64,000 nt of DNA from Nostoc sp. JL33. Lineage in GTDB: Bacteria; Cyanobacteriota; Cyanobacteriia; Cyanobacteriales; Nostocaceae. A model generated the notes under the pieces. It made no database searches. It was not told the DNA's origin and saw only the letters and a list, made by a program, of their open reading frames with translations. The translations under genes and the position numbers were made by a program. Below are positions 6,462 through 16,014 of this stretch, piece by piece (the first letter of the stretch is position 1; the number at the start of each line of letters is the position of its first letter). The stretch spans positions 79,479 to 143,478 of the forward strand of contig NZ_JABXKP010000008.1 of the NCBI RefSeq assembly GCF_017114985.1. Direction: 5' to 3'.

Positions 6462-8480
6462 ATGAAAAAGCGTTTATCGTCGCCGCCACATTACCTTGAT
6501 CACACAGATCGACTACAACCTTACCAAGGGGAGCTGATGCAACATCAGGAAGAATCTGCCCGCCAGTTGGTACAAAAGATTAACCAAATCATTGCCAATA
6601 GCTCGGCGACGGCATTGGTGCTGCAAGAGATTGCCCAATTGCTAGGAGTTGTCTTTCAAGTAGATTGTTGCTGCTTGGTTTCAGTAACGGGTGAGGCATC
6701 CGACGAAGCCACTAGTAGTAATTGGTGTGCAGATAAGTATCTAGGGTTGCCGTACCCAGAAGAGATGTTTTCAATGGAACAGTTGCTTATGCACTCGCCA
6801 GTGCTGCAATGTGCTGCCCAGCCATTGAATATTGAAGACATTTCCCTGATTCACAACAGTCTGGTAATTGGTTGTCAATATTTGCCACTACCGATAAAAG
6901 CAGTTTTGGCAATTCCCACCCGATTTGGTGGCAATAATAATGGGGTGATTAGTCTGATTAAATTCCAACCTTATGATTGGAGTGAATCAGAAAAACAATT
7001 GCTCAAAGAAGTCGAGTCAGTCTGCGCGATCGCTTTTTCGGGAGTGGCACAAGCTCAACTAATTGCTCATCAACAGCAGTACCAGCAAAAGAGTAATCAG
7101 CATCAAAGCTTAATCAAGCAATTAACTATACTGAGTCGTAGCAACTTGGAGCTTAATCAAATGCTCCAGTTAGTTATCGCCTCGACTGCGGAATCTCTCC
7201 AGGCAGATCGGGGTTTGCTTATATTACTAAAATATACAGATCCACTATTTAGGACTCAAGCTAAAAAACAAATTCCGAAAGCGAAAGCTACCGTGATTGG
7301 TGAATGGGCTAGGGAAACACAAAGTAAAGGCACTAGTAAACCAAAAACCTTAAATGAGTCTTTCTTGCTTTCAGACTGTGGTTTATGCCAGCGTGCCTTC
7401 ATGGATTCTGGAAAAGCAGTAATCTTTGATGACTATACAGACCAAAACGATACTTCGCCAGCTGCTGGATTATTTGCAGTAGAAGAATTGCCTGCGGTAC
7501 TATTAATACCATTAGAGACTCAAGGTAAAATCTTAGGATTCTTGATACTACAGCAATCTGTGATTCGTAGTTGGCAACAAGCAGAATTAAATCTTGTAGA
7601 AATGGTTTGTGCTCAAGTGAGTAACGCCATAATTCAGTCACAGACATTGCGCCAAGTGCAAACTTTGGTAGATGAGCGGACGGCCAAACTCCAGAGTAGT
7701 CTGGAACTCCAGGCGAAATTGCATGAAAGAACACGGCAGTATGTTGAGCAGCTACGGAAACTTAACGAACTCAAAGATGAATTTTTGAGTAACATGAGCG
7801 ATCGCTTGCGTTATCCCCTGACAAACATGCTGATGTCAATTCGTAACTTACGTTTGCCAGGAATAGCACCGGAGCGTCAAGTTAGATATATGGATATCCT
7901 AGAGGAGGAATGTACAAAGGAAATCAACTTGATTAATGACTTGTTGACACTCCAGAAACTAGAGTCGCCTCACGAAGCTCCACAATTAGAACCTATAGAT
8001 TTAAATACTAGAATCCAGGATATAGCAGCATCTTTTGAGAAAAAACTCGCCGAGAAGGGATTAAAGATTTCTGTAGATTTACCAGAGGATTCGCTAAAAC
8101 TGCAAACTGAACTGGAGAGTTTTGACCGCATTCTCCAAGAGTTGTTAACTAATGCCTGTAAATACTCACAGCATAATACCATTGTCCACTTGGAAGCTGC
8201 TCACCGAGTTGATCAACAAATTGATCAAGTTATCATAAAGGTGACGAATACAGGACATGCCATCTCCGAAGAAGAAGCCACCTACATCTTTGACAAGTTC
8301 CGTCGCGGAAAAGGGCGCTGGACTCCAGGAACTGGCTTGGGACTTGCTTTAGTCAAGTCTTTAGTGCAGCATCTGAATGGAGCGATCGCTGTTGAAAGTG
8401 TCCAAATCTCGGATTCTGAACAGAGCGAAATTTGCTTCACCCTGACTCTGCCCCAATTTTCTGACGAAAGCAAACCATAA
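6462..8480 (+). CDS. GAF-GAF histidine-kinase-like protein lacking the H-box His
   Basis: Domains in order: GAF 1 (about residues 40-190), GAF 2 (about 225-390), a coiled coil, a HisKA-like dimer helix (about 430-500) and an HATPase_c domain (about 540-665). The ATP domain has an N box (ELLTNACKYS), an F box (FDKFRRG) and a G2 box (GTGLGL). At the H box, where families read S-H-E-L-R-x-P-L, this protein has SDRLRYPL: the His codon is GAT inside a HIP1 octamer (7798-7805). ATG 6462 was chosen; ATG 6432 and TTG 6417 are alternatives. The downstream gene starts nine bases later. It is likely a pseudokinase or a kinase phosphorylating elsewhere. Confidence 0.85.
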   Translation: MKKRLSSPPHYLDHTDRLQPYQGELMQHQEESARQLVQKINQIIANSSATALVLQEIAQLLGVVFQVDCCCLVSVTGEASDEATSSNWCADKYLGLPYPEEMFSMEQLLMHSPVLQCAAQPLNIEDISLIHNSLVIGCQYLPLPIKAVLAIPTRFGGNNNGVISLIKFQPYDWSESEKQLLKEVESVCAIAFSGVAQAQLIAHQQQYQQKSNQHQSLIKQLTILSRSNLELNQMLQLVIASTAESLQADRGLLILLKYTDPLFRTQAKKQIPKAKATVIGEWARETQSKGTSKPKTLNESFLLSDCGLCQRAFMDSGKAVIFDDYTDQNDTSPAAGLFAVEELPAVLLIPLETQGKILGFLILQQSVIRSWQQAELNLVEMVCAQVSNAIIQSQTLRQVQTLVDERTAKLQSSLELQAKLHERTRQYVEQLRKLNELKDEFLSNMSDRLRYPLTNMLMSIRNLRLPGIAPERQVRYMDILEEECTKEINLINDLLTLQKLESPHEAPQLEPIDLNTRIQDIAASFEKKLAEKGLKISVDLPEDSLKLQTELESFDRILQELLTNACKYSQHNTIVHLEAAHRVDQQIDQVIIKVTNTGHAISEEEATYIFDKFRRGKGRWTPGTGLGLALVKSLVQHLNGAIAVESVQISDSEQSEICFTLTLPQFSDESKP

Positions 8481-8488
8481 TTCTGAAA

Positions 8489-9097
8489 GTGACTAAAAAA
8501 CAGAACACAACAGAGAACCTTGATTTCCAATCTCCCACTGATGACACCAACCTAGAAGGGGATTTATCTACTCATCCACTTGCTTTGTTGGTTAAGGTAG
8601 AAATTGAAATTGAGAAAATAGGACAGCGACATCGGCAAATTAGTGCTAAAGTCCAAATTCCCCACTCAGTGGAACAGATATGGAAGGTTCTGACAGATTA
8701 TGAAGCCTTACCTGACTTTCTCCCCAACCTCGCCAAGAGTCGTCTAATCGAGCATCCCAATGGTGGAATTAGACTTGAGCAAGTAGGCTCCCAGCGCTTA
8801 CTGAATTTTAACTTTAGTGCGCGGGTAGTTCTGGATTTGGAAGAATACTTCCCTAAAGAAATTAATTTCAAAATGGTAGAGGGAGATTTTAAAGGCTTTT
8901 CTGGTAGCTGGTGTTTAGAGCCTTATTCCCTCGGTGAGTATCTAGGAACAAATCTTTGCTACACAATTCAAGTTTGGCCTAAACTCAGTATGCCAGTGGG
9001 AATCATTGAAAATCGCCTCAGCAAAGATTTGCGGTTAAACCTTCTGGCTATTCACCAACGTGTAGAAGAGTTAGCCAGGAAAGAACCTAATATCTAG
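8489..9097 (+). CDS. SRPBCC / cyclase-dehydrase family protein, 202 aa
   Basis: A START-like helix-grip protein of the polyketide cyclase/dehydrase (coenzyme Q-binding) type. After about 45 variable residues, the domain shows VQIPHSVEQIWKVLTDYE, then LPNLAKSRL and a long C-terminal helix (IENRLSKDLRLNLLAI). This class binds hydrophobic ligands in a cavity. The start is GTG, eight bases after the kinase-like gene, so the two form an operon and may share a signal. A clear terminator follows. The ligand is unknown. Confidence 0.82.
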   Translation: MTKKQNTTENLDFQSPTDDTNLEGDLSTHPLALLVKVEIEIEKIGQRHRQISAKVQIPHSVEQIWKVLTDYEALPDFLPNLAKSRLIEHPNGGIRLEQVGSQRLLNFNFSARVVLDLEEYFPKEINFKMVEGDFKGFSGSWCLEPYSLGEYLGTNLCYTIQVWPKLSMPVGIIENRLSKDLRLNLLAIHQRVEELARKEPNI

Positions 9098-9103
9098 TTG
9101 GAT

Positions 9104-9138
9104 TATCATTCAGGAAGAATCCTGAATGATAGTTTTGG
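9104..9138 (+). terminator. Intrinsic terminator after the kinase-SRPBCC operon
   Basis: Perfect 12-bp stem TATCATTCAGGA/TCCTGAATGATA with a four-base loop, followed by a T-rich tract (GTTTTGGTT). Confidence 0.75.
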
Positions 9139-9185
9139 TTACTAGATTTAGAGCAAAAAAGCTTTTGCTTTTATTGTTTTTAAGT

Positions 9186-9257
9186 ACCCCCAGGGGAATT
9201 CGAATCCCCGTTACCTCCGTGAAAGGGAGGTGTCCTAGGCCTCTAGACGATGGGGGC
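9186..9257 (-). tRNA. tRNA-Glu(UUC), main copy
   Basis: A canonical cyanobacterial tRNA-Glu: acceptor GCCCCCA/TGGGGGT, anticodon stem CCTCC/GGAGG, loop CTTTCAC (UUC), T loop TTCGAAT. Besides translation, tRNA-Glu feeds the C5 route to haem and chlorophyll. Confidence 0.93.
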
Positions 9258-9583
9258 ATCGGACTCAGACCTTTTATAAGGTAACGAATTTCCTGGCTTT
9301 TGTCAACAGCTTTTGCCAAAAAAAGTTTATGGCAGCTAAACTGGGTGGAGGAAAAAGCTTGAAGAGGATACAAAGACATGGAGACACAAAAAGAATTCCG
9401 TAGACGCTTCTGGGAGAAGCCGCAGGGTGCGTCAGCGTCCGAATTTGGGAACTTCCAGAGACGCTCAGAGAGAAAAAACGCTGAATTCAGCAAGGGACAA
9501 AAGGTATGATCTTGTACCCTGTAGAGTTAATATCTACGGTTTTTTACAAAAGATTTTGAAATAAATCGCTCAAAATCTACAAC

Positions 9584-11470
9584 ATGGAAGCATCTTTTGA
9601 AATCACCCTACAGATGGCGATCGCTGTCTTTGCAGGCATTAGCGCCCAAGTGCTGGCTGCATACCTTCGTTTACCCAGCATCGTCTTGTTATTGCTGTTG
9701 GGCATCCTCTTTGGTTCTGATGGTCTAGGGCTGTTGCATCCCCATTTGCTAGGCAGTGGGCTGGAAGTTATTGTCGCCCTCGCAACGGCAATAATTTTGT
9801 TTGAAGGCGGACTTAACTTGGATCTGCGAGAGTTAGGCAGAGTTTCAGTCAGTCTGCAATTGCTTGTTACTCTAGGAACGCTGATCACATTGCTTGGTGG
9901 GAGTATGGCAGCCCACTGGCTGGGTGAATTTCCCTGGAACATAGCTTTTCTCTATGCTTCCATAATCGTGGTGACAGGCCCTACCGTTGTTGGCCCTTTG
10001 CTCAAACAAATCAATGTAGATCGGCAAGTGGCAACACTTTTGGAAGGAGAAGGGGTTTTAATTGACCCTGTAGGGGCGATCCTCGCCTTCGTTGTCCTCG
10101 ATACGATTTTAAACGGCGATGCTGGCCCGATCAATGCGATCGTCGGTTTACTTATGCGGCTGGGTGTTGGCGCGGCAGTTGGTGGTGCTGGCGGTTATCT
10201 GATGAGCTTGATTTTCAAACGCGCCAATTTTCTGTCATTCGAGCTAAAAAACTTAGTGGTGTTGGCGATACTTTGGGGTCTGTTTACCTTATCGCAAATC
10301 ATCCGCAGTGAATCGGGAGTAATGACAACAGTAGTTGCAGGAGCAGTCTTTGCTAACTCCTCAGTCCCAGAAGAACGTCTGTTACGGAGCTTTAAAGGTC
10401 AACTGACAATTCTCAGCGTTTCGGTGCTATTCATCTTATTAGCTGCTGACCTATCCATTGCCAGTGTGTTTGCTTTGGGTTGGGGTAGTTTATTCACTGT
10501 TTTGGTATTAATGTTTGTCGTTCGCCCGATTAATATCCTGTTGTGTACGTGGAATAGTGACCTAAACTGGCGACAGAAACTGTTTTTAAGCTGGGTTGCT
10601 CCTAGAGGAATTGTTGCCGCTTCCGTAGCTTCTTTTTTTGCGATTTCGCTGACACAACGCGGCATTAACGGCGGTGATTCCATCAAAGCTCTAGTATTCC
10701 TGACAATTATCATGACTGTTGTCTGCCAAGGGCTAACAGCTGGCTGGATTGCTAAATGGCTGCAAATCACCTCCAAAGACGTAACTGGGGCAGTGATTGT
10801 GGGTTGTAATCCCTTGAGTCTTTTGATTGCCCGGTTCTTTCAAGAACGCGGAGAAAACGTGGTCATGATTGATACTGACCCGGAATGTCTTGTACAAGCT
10901 GAGGCGCAAAATCTGCGGGTGATTGCCAGCAGTGCGCTGGATGCTGCTGTTTTGGAAGAGGCAGGACTTGCCTCTATGGGTACTTTTTTGGCTATGACAA
11001 GTAATGGCGAAGTGAATTTTGTTTTGGCTCAACGAGCAGCTGAGGAATTTAAGCCGCCGCGTGTCTTAGCTGTTTTCCCCCGTGATCCGCAAGCGAATAC
11101 CTCGGCTAATAATAAAGTTAATCAAGCTTTTATCCCAGACTTAGCGATTAAAACTTGGAATGAATATCTCAATGATGGGCGAGTCAAGTTGGGAACAACC
11201 ACGCTGAATGAGTCGGAATTTTCCACTCAATATGATCACATCCAAGAAAAAATTCGGACTGGGGTGTTGATACCACTATTGGTAGAACGAGAAGAACGTT
11301 TACAGGTAATGCCAGCTAACCAAGATTGGGAAATTGGCGATCGCATCATTTACCTGTTGCATGACCCCAGACCTAGCCTTTTAAAACGCTTATCTGGTGC
11401 TACCCAATCCACTCCCCTCTCTCTAGAAAAGTTGCCGGAGGTTGAAGACCTATCCCTGGCCCAATTTTAG
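9584..11470 (+). CDS. Na+/H+ antiporter with cytosolic TrkA-N (RCK) domain
   Basis: A cation:proton antiporter of the CPA superfamily. About 12 hydrophobic segments span residues 5-390, with the family block ILFEGGLNLDL near residue 68. A Rossmann TrkA-N domain follows (about 395-510: GAVIVGCNPLSL, then MIDTD), which may sense NAD(H) or nucleotides. Next comes a TrkA-C-like tail (about 540-605: VLIPLLVEREERLQ, GDRIIYLL). The length of 628 suits this fused class. It probably keeps Na+, K+ or pH balance at the plasma membrane. It is a single gene with no operon partner. Confidence 0.88.
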   Translation: MEASFEITLQMAIAVFAGISAQVLAAYLRLPSIVLLLLLGILFGSDGLGLLHPHLLGSGLEVIVALATAIILFEGGLNLDLRELGRVSVSLQLLVTLGTLITLLGGSMAAHWLGEFPWNIAFLYASIIVVTGPTVVGPLLKQINVDRQVATLLEGEGVLIDPVGAILAFVVLDTILNGDAGPINAIVGLLMRLGVGAAVGGAGGYLMSLIFKRANFLSFELKNLVVLAILWGLFTLSQIIRSESGVMTTVVAGAVFANSSVPEERLLRSFKGQLTILSVSVLFILLAADLSIASVFALGWGSLFTVLVLMFVVRPINILLCTWNSDLNWRQKLFLSWVAPRGIVAASVASFFAISLTQRGINGGDSIKALVFLTIIMTVVCQGLTAGWIAKWLQITSKDVTGAVIVGCNPLSLLIARFFQERGENVVMIDTDPECLVQAEAQNLRVIASSALDAAVLEEAGLASMGTFLAMTSNGEVNFVLAQRAAEEFKPPRVLAVFPRDPQANTSANNKVNQAFIPDLAIKTWNEYLNDGRVKLGTTTLNESEFSTQYDHIQEKIRTGVLIPLLVEREERLQVMPANQDWEIGDRIIYLLHDPRPSLLKRLSGATQSTPLSLEKLPEVEDLSLAQF

Positions 11471-11530
11471 ATTTTGAATTTTGGATTTTAGATTGAAGGA
11501 AAAATCTAAAATCCTTGCATTGAATGACTC

Positions 11531-12142
11531 CTAACTCCTAACTCCTAACTCATCCTGATACATTTGCCATTCCTGCCACACTAAAGCCGATAAATTTACT
11601 ATGGCAAGAATTAGCGTCGCCACCGAAATCAGATAACTATGTATTGTGTAAAGGTGTTCGACAGTAACTGTGTTTATCGCTCCACCCCCAGTCAGGATGT
11701 CGCGCAGTTGTCCACCAATAAAAGGAATAGCTTCGATGGTTCCTAGTTCAATGTTAAAACGCCAGTATCCTTCCTGAGTCCAATCTAGGATCATCGCTGT
11801 CCAATCCAGCCCGATCGCACTTAGGGTCAACAAAATCCCACTAATCCAAGCAGCCAGCCAACTCTTGCGAAATTGCCGACCTAAAAACATCACCACAATT
11901 TGAATTAGAGCGATCGCAATTACCCCATTGCCAGCAATATCATGCGCTCTCCGAAACAACCACCCGTATGGCAGTTGTGTATTAATCATTTTCAATGAGT
12001 TATAAGCTCCGCCTGCTGTCGGTTCATAGTAAAAAGACAGCATTACTCCAGTAGATACATAAATTAAACACAGAGTCAAAATCACGACTGATAATATCGT
12101 CGCTACTCGCCGCAAAATCTGATCGAACTGGGTGCTTTGCAT
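11531..12142 (-). CDS. Cytochrome b6 (PetB)-like paralog with one haem ligand pair left
   Basis: Four predicted membrane helices and PetB-like motifs (STGVMLSFYYEPT, YGWLFRRAH, EAIPFIGGQL, IHSYL). Compared by eye with PetB, His67 and His168 match the pair binding the p-side haem. The partners that bind the n-side haem are replaced by Gln81 and Asn183. The Cys that holds haem cn is also absent. The true petB is not in this window. The gene is isolated, with an ATG start and upstream AGGAGGGG. It is probably a membrane electron-transfer protein distinct from cytochrome b6f, partner unknown. Confidence 0.8.
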   Translation of the reverse strand: MQSTQFDQILRRVATILSVVILTLCLIYVSTGVMLSFYYEPTAGGAYNSLKMINTQLPYGWLFRRAHDIAGNGVIAIALIQIVVMFLGRQFRKSWLAAWISGILLTLSAIGLDWTAMILDWTQEGYWRFNIELGTIEAIPFIGGQLRDILTGGGAINTVTVEHLYTIHSYLISVATLILAIVNLSALVWQEWQMYQDELGVRS

Positions 12143-12272
12143 GGCTCACCCCTCCTGTTCTTAATTAAGTATTTATTCCTATTCCAATTTTAGCTAATAA
12201 TTAATAAATGTTGCATTTTTCAAAGAAAAATAAAGTTTTTTTAATCTGATATTTTGTACCATTTTCGATGAG

Positions 12273-12381
12273 ACTAGTACCGCAAGCCGGAAGTCACGCA
12301 TTCACGCATTCAAACAGGTATACAGTGTAAGAGTTTCGTTGATTTGGAATCAGTGGTTTATTTACGCCGTGTTGTACTAGT
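12273..12381. mobile_element. MITE-like repeat, copy 1
   Basis: The ends are ACTAGTAC and GTACTAGT. The interior shares GATTTGGAATCAGTGG and TTTATTTACG with the element at 16579-16690. It is about 109 bp with no coding capacity, lying between the cytochrome b6 paralog and the hydrolase gene. Confidence 0.65.
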
Positions 12382-12393
12382 GCAAGATATCAG

Positions 12394-13107
12394 TCAAATC
12401 AAATATTGCACCCAAGCTTTTAAGGGTTCTGGTGAACCATACCAAATTCCAGGACTTCTGGGAGAATGCCTCACACCTTCAATCACCAGATTTTCTGCCC
12501 CTTCTAGGTGAGCAGCTTCGATGGGTGTGATTCCATCTCCCCAGGTGTTACCCTTACCACAGGTTAATTGATAACTACTGTAAGCTAACCAACTACCACG
12601 CCGCCTTTCCCCAAAGATAGTTTTGCCAGCTACACAAACGTAACGAACGTTTTTGTAAAAAGCTCCTGGGTAGTTATTCGTGACAAAATCTAGATTGGAG
12701 CGTGTCCAGCGTTCTTGACTAATATGGGGTGTACCCAAGGTGATGAGAGTAGCAACCAAGGGATGCCCTTCCCAGAGAAATGGTTTGACACCGCCGCGTG
12801 CTAAATAGGGCTTTTCTCCCATGTAGATGCGGGATATCCAGCCTCCGGCTGAGTGAGCAATCAAGTTAACTTGAGTAGCATTATGTTGCTGCAATGTATG
12901 CTTGATCGTGCGATCGAGTTGTTGCAAAATCAGTGTTACTGGTGTTCCTCCCAGAGTGGGTAGCCAGTCACGCCGTCGCAGTGGTACTGTAACGGTGGGA
13001 AAATCTAACTCTTGTAGGGATTGTTCTAGTTGACGGTAAGCGATCGCGCTTTCTAAATATCCAGGCAAAATAACTGTCGGTAACGGCATTTTAAATTTGG
13101 GATGCAA
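12394..13107 (-). CDS. Alpha/beta hydrolase, lipase-like, 237 aa
   Basis: A serine hydrolase of the triacylglycerol-lipase or PGAP1-like group. The nucleophile elbow is HSAGG (Ser about residue 87), preceded by the oxyanion-type motif VILPGYLES. LGTPH follows, and the likely catalytic His lies in GVRHSPR near the end. No signal peptide is seen, so it probably acts in the cytosol or at a membrane surface on acyl esters. ATG at 13089 (MPLPTVILPGY) is an alternative start. The start region faces a gene-poor stretch. The substrate is unknown. Confidence 0.85.
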   Translation of the reverse strand: MHPKFKMPLPTVILPGYLESAIAYRQLEQSLQELDFPTVTVPLRRRDWLPTLGGTPVTLILQQLDRTIKHTLQQHNATQVNLIAHSAGGWISRIYMGEKPYLARGGVKPFLWEGHPLVATLITLGTPHISQERWTRSNLDFVTNNYPGAFYKNVRYVCVAGKTIFGERRRGSWLAYSSYQLTCGKGNTWGDGITPIEAAHLEGAENLVIEGVRHSPRSPGIWYGSPEPLKAWVQYLI

Positions 13108-13686
13108 TGATTGAGGGTTTGAACTTTTTTCACAAAGAAATAGTCATGATTCAAAAGCTAGAATTGCGATTGTCTGACTGACTCCTTTTATAAAAACCCA
13201 AATAGCTTTGGTGGGGTTTAAGGCTAGAACGTCAATCAAACGGTACAATTTGCAACAGTTTTAGAGGCCGCTGATGTGGTAGTATTTTCACATATGGCCT
13301 AGTTTTGGACAAGGAAGTGCGCCATCTGCCACAGAAGCCTAGTTGACTGAAAAAGACTAGAAAAAACAAGGCAACTTCAGCAGATATTTTGATGTAGTCA
13401 AACTTGTGCGTTCACTTAAAGTTTATAAATATCCCAGATATTAATTTTAATGGTGTACGTCATAACAATAAAAAATCAAAAGTAGTAATTTTTAGCAAGC
13501 TGAAATTTGAAGATATGATACAGCGTCATTGAAAAATTAAAAACTTGAATAAATGGCAATTTTGGCGTTTTGATTGCCAGCAGAGGAAATTATTATTTCC
13601 TTAGAGGGATGCATCTATTGCAATATCTTGCAATAAAGAGAAAATCGCTAGTCAACTGCAACTGAGCCGAGTGAACGATAACAGTT
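13108..13686. other. Intergenic region, no gene seen
   Basis: About 580 AT-rich bases between divergent genes. No ORF, tRNA or strong repeat was found. It presumably holds both promoters. Confidence 0.5.
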
Positions 13687-15192
13687 ATGTCTTACGTCTC
13701 CCTGCTGAAAAATATACCAGAAATCTTAAGCCAGCCAATTGGGATAGCAGCGATAGCCTCTCTTGGCATCCACGGTGCGATCGCGATGATTGTGCCATTG
13801 ATGCCTATGGATTCTAGCAAACCCAAACAAACAGCATCATCCAAAACAGTCGGACTTTTGGAATTGAGCCAAGCCGACCAAAACCGTTTGCCTCAAAGCA
13901 CACCCCAAGTTGGTTTACAACAATTTCCTCCAGTAGCGCCACTTTCTCCTCCGAACTTTAGCGCCCAAACTGGGTTGCCCCCATTGGCACCAGCGCCATC
14001 CAGTCAGCTAGTACTGCCTCCGCTACCCCCATCATCGAATAGCTATCGGGTTTCTTCCTTGCCTACAAGGCAGTCTTTGCGGATGATTCCTAGTGAAAAT
14101 TTGCGATTTGACACCTCGAAATTTGACAGTTCTAAATTCAATAGCAGCCCCAAATTCTCTCCATCAGTTCCTCGTGTGAATGAAAGTGTTAGCAAATACG
14201 AGCCACCTAAGCCACTGGCTCTAAATAGGTTGCCACAATTGCAGTCGGAGAATAGGTTGCCACAATTGCAGTCGGAGAATAGGTTGTCACAATTGCAGGC
14301 GCAGAATAGGTTGCCACAATTGCAGTCGCAGAAAATACCTGATGATATTCTGCAAAATACCCAATCAAACTTATCTAACACTACCCCGATTGCAACAGCA
14401 CAGGGAAATAGGACTCTACAGATGACGCAACCGGGTAATGATGCGCCTATAATTTCTCAAAACCGGCTGATAAATTCTCTAAAACAAGCTCCAAGTTCTG
14501 GGGATAGCTTAAGCCTAACTAGGGGAAGCACGCTGAAGACACCCGGTTTATCTGGAAAAGGAACTGAACTGGCGATGTCTAACGACAAGCCGCAGAGCGT
14601 CTACGCACAGCTAGACTCCTACGCAAACCTGAGAAAGGAAGTCCAGCAACAATACCCTAACGCTGAACAAAAACCAGTCATCCGCCAAACATTACCCACG
14701 GATAAGCCGAATCTTGAAGGTGCTGTTTTGGGTGTATTAGTGGTAGATCGTGATGGTAAGGTCTTAGATATTAAGTTTCAAAACAAGTTAGTTTCTCCTG
14801 AATTACTTGTTAAAGCAAGGGAATACTTCAATAAGCAATCCCCCAAGGGAGATAAACAGATTAGTTCCTATCCATTTAACCTACGTTTCCAAAACAACAT
14901 TAGCAACACCACTGGGACTACTCAAGAGCAAAAGCCCTCGTTATTATCTACACCAAGAATCAATAGCAATCAGCTTACGCCCTCACCAGCAACTAGTTTT
15001 AAACCATTACCTGATCTGCAAATCAGAAATAAGCAGTTCACGCCTTCATCGACAGCTACTACTTCCGAAGTCTTATTGCTGCCGAAAGTCAATAATAGTC
15101 AGCCTACGCCCTCTGCTGAATCGGGGCAAAAATTAGTAGAACAGTTGCGCCAAGTGAAGGAAAACAGACAAAAGTCTAATTCCGAAAACTAA
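13687..15192 (+). CDS. TonB-like protein with proline-rich and 9-residue repeat region
   Basis: An N-terminal hydrophobic segment (about residues 17-37, IGIAAIASLGIHGAIA) is followed by a long Pro/Ser/Gln-rich spacer. Four tandem copies of a NRLPQLQSE-type nonapeptide (about 179-214) lie in it, encoded by a 27-bp DNA repeat. The folded part (about 340-405: LEGAVLGVLVVDRDGKVLDIKF) resembles the TonB C-terminal domain. TonB-type proteins carry energy from the inner membrane to outer-membrane transporters. The tail is again low-complexity and repeats Q-L/P-T-P-S. No ExbB or ExbD gene is nearby. Confidence 0.6.
   Translation: MSYVSLLKNIPEILSQPIGIAAIASLGIHGAIAMIVPLMPMDSSKPKQTASSKTVGLLELSQADQNRLPQSTPQVGLQQFPPVAPLSPPNFSAQTGLPPLAPAPSSQLVLPPLPPSSNSYRVSSLPTRQSLRMIPSENLRFDTSKFDSSKFNSSPKFSPSVPRVNESVSKYEPPKPLALNRLPQLQSENRLPQLQSENRLSQLQAQNRLPQLQSQKIPDDILQNTQSNLSNTTPIATAQGNRTLQMTQPGNDAPIISQNRLINSLKQAPSSGDSLSLTRGSTLKTPGLSGKGTELAMSNDKPQSVYAQLDSYANLRKEVQQQYPNAEQKPVIRQTLPTDKPNLEGAVLGVLVVDRDGKVLDIKFQNKLVSPELLVKAREYFNKQSPKGDKQISSYPFNLRFQNNISNTTGTTQEQKPSLLSTPRINSNQLTPSPATSFKPLPDLQIRNKQFTPSSTATTSEVLLLPKVNNSQPTPSAESGQKLVEQLRQVKENRQKSNSEN
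14221..14334 (+). repeat. 27-bp coding tandem repeat
   Basis: Four copies of a 27-base unit encoding NRLPQLQSE-like nonapeptides. Copies one and two are identical at the DNA level, so the last expansion is recent. Confidence 0.85.
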
Positions 15193-15234
15193 TCACCCAC
15201 TGGTGATTTGGGATTAAGAAACAAACTAAAAGCG

Positions 15235-15272
15235 ATGAATGATAAAAATTGTGAATTTATCATTCATTTTTA
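15235..15272 (+). terminator. Intrinsic terminator after the TonB-like gene
   Basis: Perfect 12-bp stem ATGAATGATAAA/TTTATCATTCAT with a nine-base loop and a following T tract. Confidence 0.7.
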
Positions 15273-15290
15273 AAATATCATTTTTACAGA

Positions 15291-15318
15291 TGACGAACTG
15301 GCGATCGCTAGTTCGTCA
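15291..15318. repeat. 28-bp near-perfect palindrome centred on HIP1
   Basis: TGACGAACT and AGTTCGTCA flank a GGCGATCGCT core, with a single G-U-type mismatch pair. A second inverted repeat (TAGCAAAC/GTTTGCTA) follows at 15326-15347. It may act as a terminator for the convergent petJ gene. Confidence 0.6.
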
Positions 15319-15424
15319 TACGTATAGCAAACTTCTATGTTTGCTAGAAAGTTATACCTAGTAAATACACTTAGGTTTTTCCAACACAGAAATTCTCCAA
15401 TGTTGTGTAGACGGTATAGCTACT

Positions 15425-15769
15425 TTACCAGCCTTGTTCTGCATTCTGAAAAACGTAAGCAGCTACCTCCAGAATCTCCTCAGAACTTAACTTGCTTTTA
15501 AAGGCAGGCATAGCATTTTTACCATTTTGCACTTGGTGGATAATTGCCTCAATTGATTCGCGATCATAATTTTCGAGGTACTTTGACAATGCTTCCTTTT
15601 TCAAAGTTTTCTGGATAACCAGGATGTTACCGCCACCTATATGGCAAGAAGCGCAGTTAGCCTCGAAAATTTTAGCACCGTTGGATGTTTCGGCAGCTAG
15701 TGCTGGACTAATGAATGTCAATTTGAATAGGGCGATCGCTAACAGTACGATTAATAAAAGTATTCTCAA
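15425..15769 (-). CDS. petJ: Cytochrome c6
   Basis: A soluble lumenal electron carrier between cytochrome b6f and photosystem I or terminal oxidase. A TTG start at 15769 is chosen because GAGGAAA lies six bases upstream; it gives [11 protein letters not shown] as signal peptide with an ALAAE cleavage site. The longer ATG form at 15799 lacks such support. The mature part of about 89 residues has CASCH (haem attachment), NAMPAF (axial Met) and the C-terminal [12 protein letters not shown] typical of c6. It lies downstream of petE on the same strand. Plastocyanin and c6 often replace each other depending on copper. Confidence 0.88.
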   Translation of the reverse strand: MRILLLIVLLAIALFKLTFISPALAAETSNGAKIFEANCASCHIGGGNILVIQKTLKKEALSKYLENYDRESIEAIIHQVQNGKNAMPAFKSKLSSEEILEVAAYVFQNAEQGW

Positions 15770-16014
15770 GAAAATTTCCTCGCAACAAGCCTCCAGCAAG
15801 AGTATAAACGCGATTAATCCCTGATTAAGTCAAATTTGATCCAAATTGGCGGTAACGAGTTCACCCCTCCATCGCTACAGGTTACTTAGCGTGTTAGGCG
15901 AGGATAGGACTCATTACCGCCATTTATCCATTGTGTTTGTCACTCTAGGAGTGTGGCGTGTTGATATGAGCTTAATTTCACTGAGAAATCATCTTGTGCC
16001 AAACAACGGTGTTT

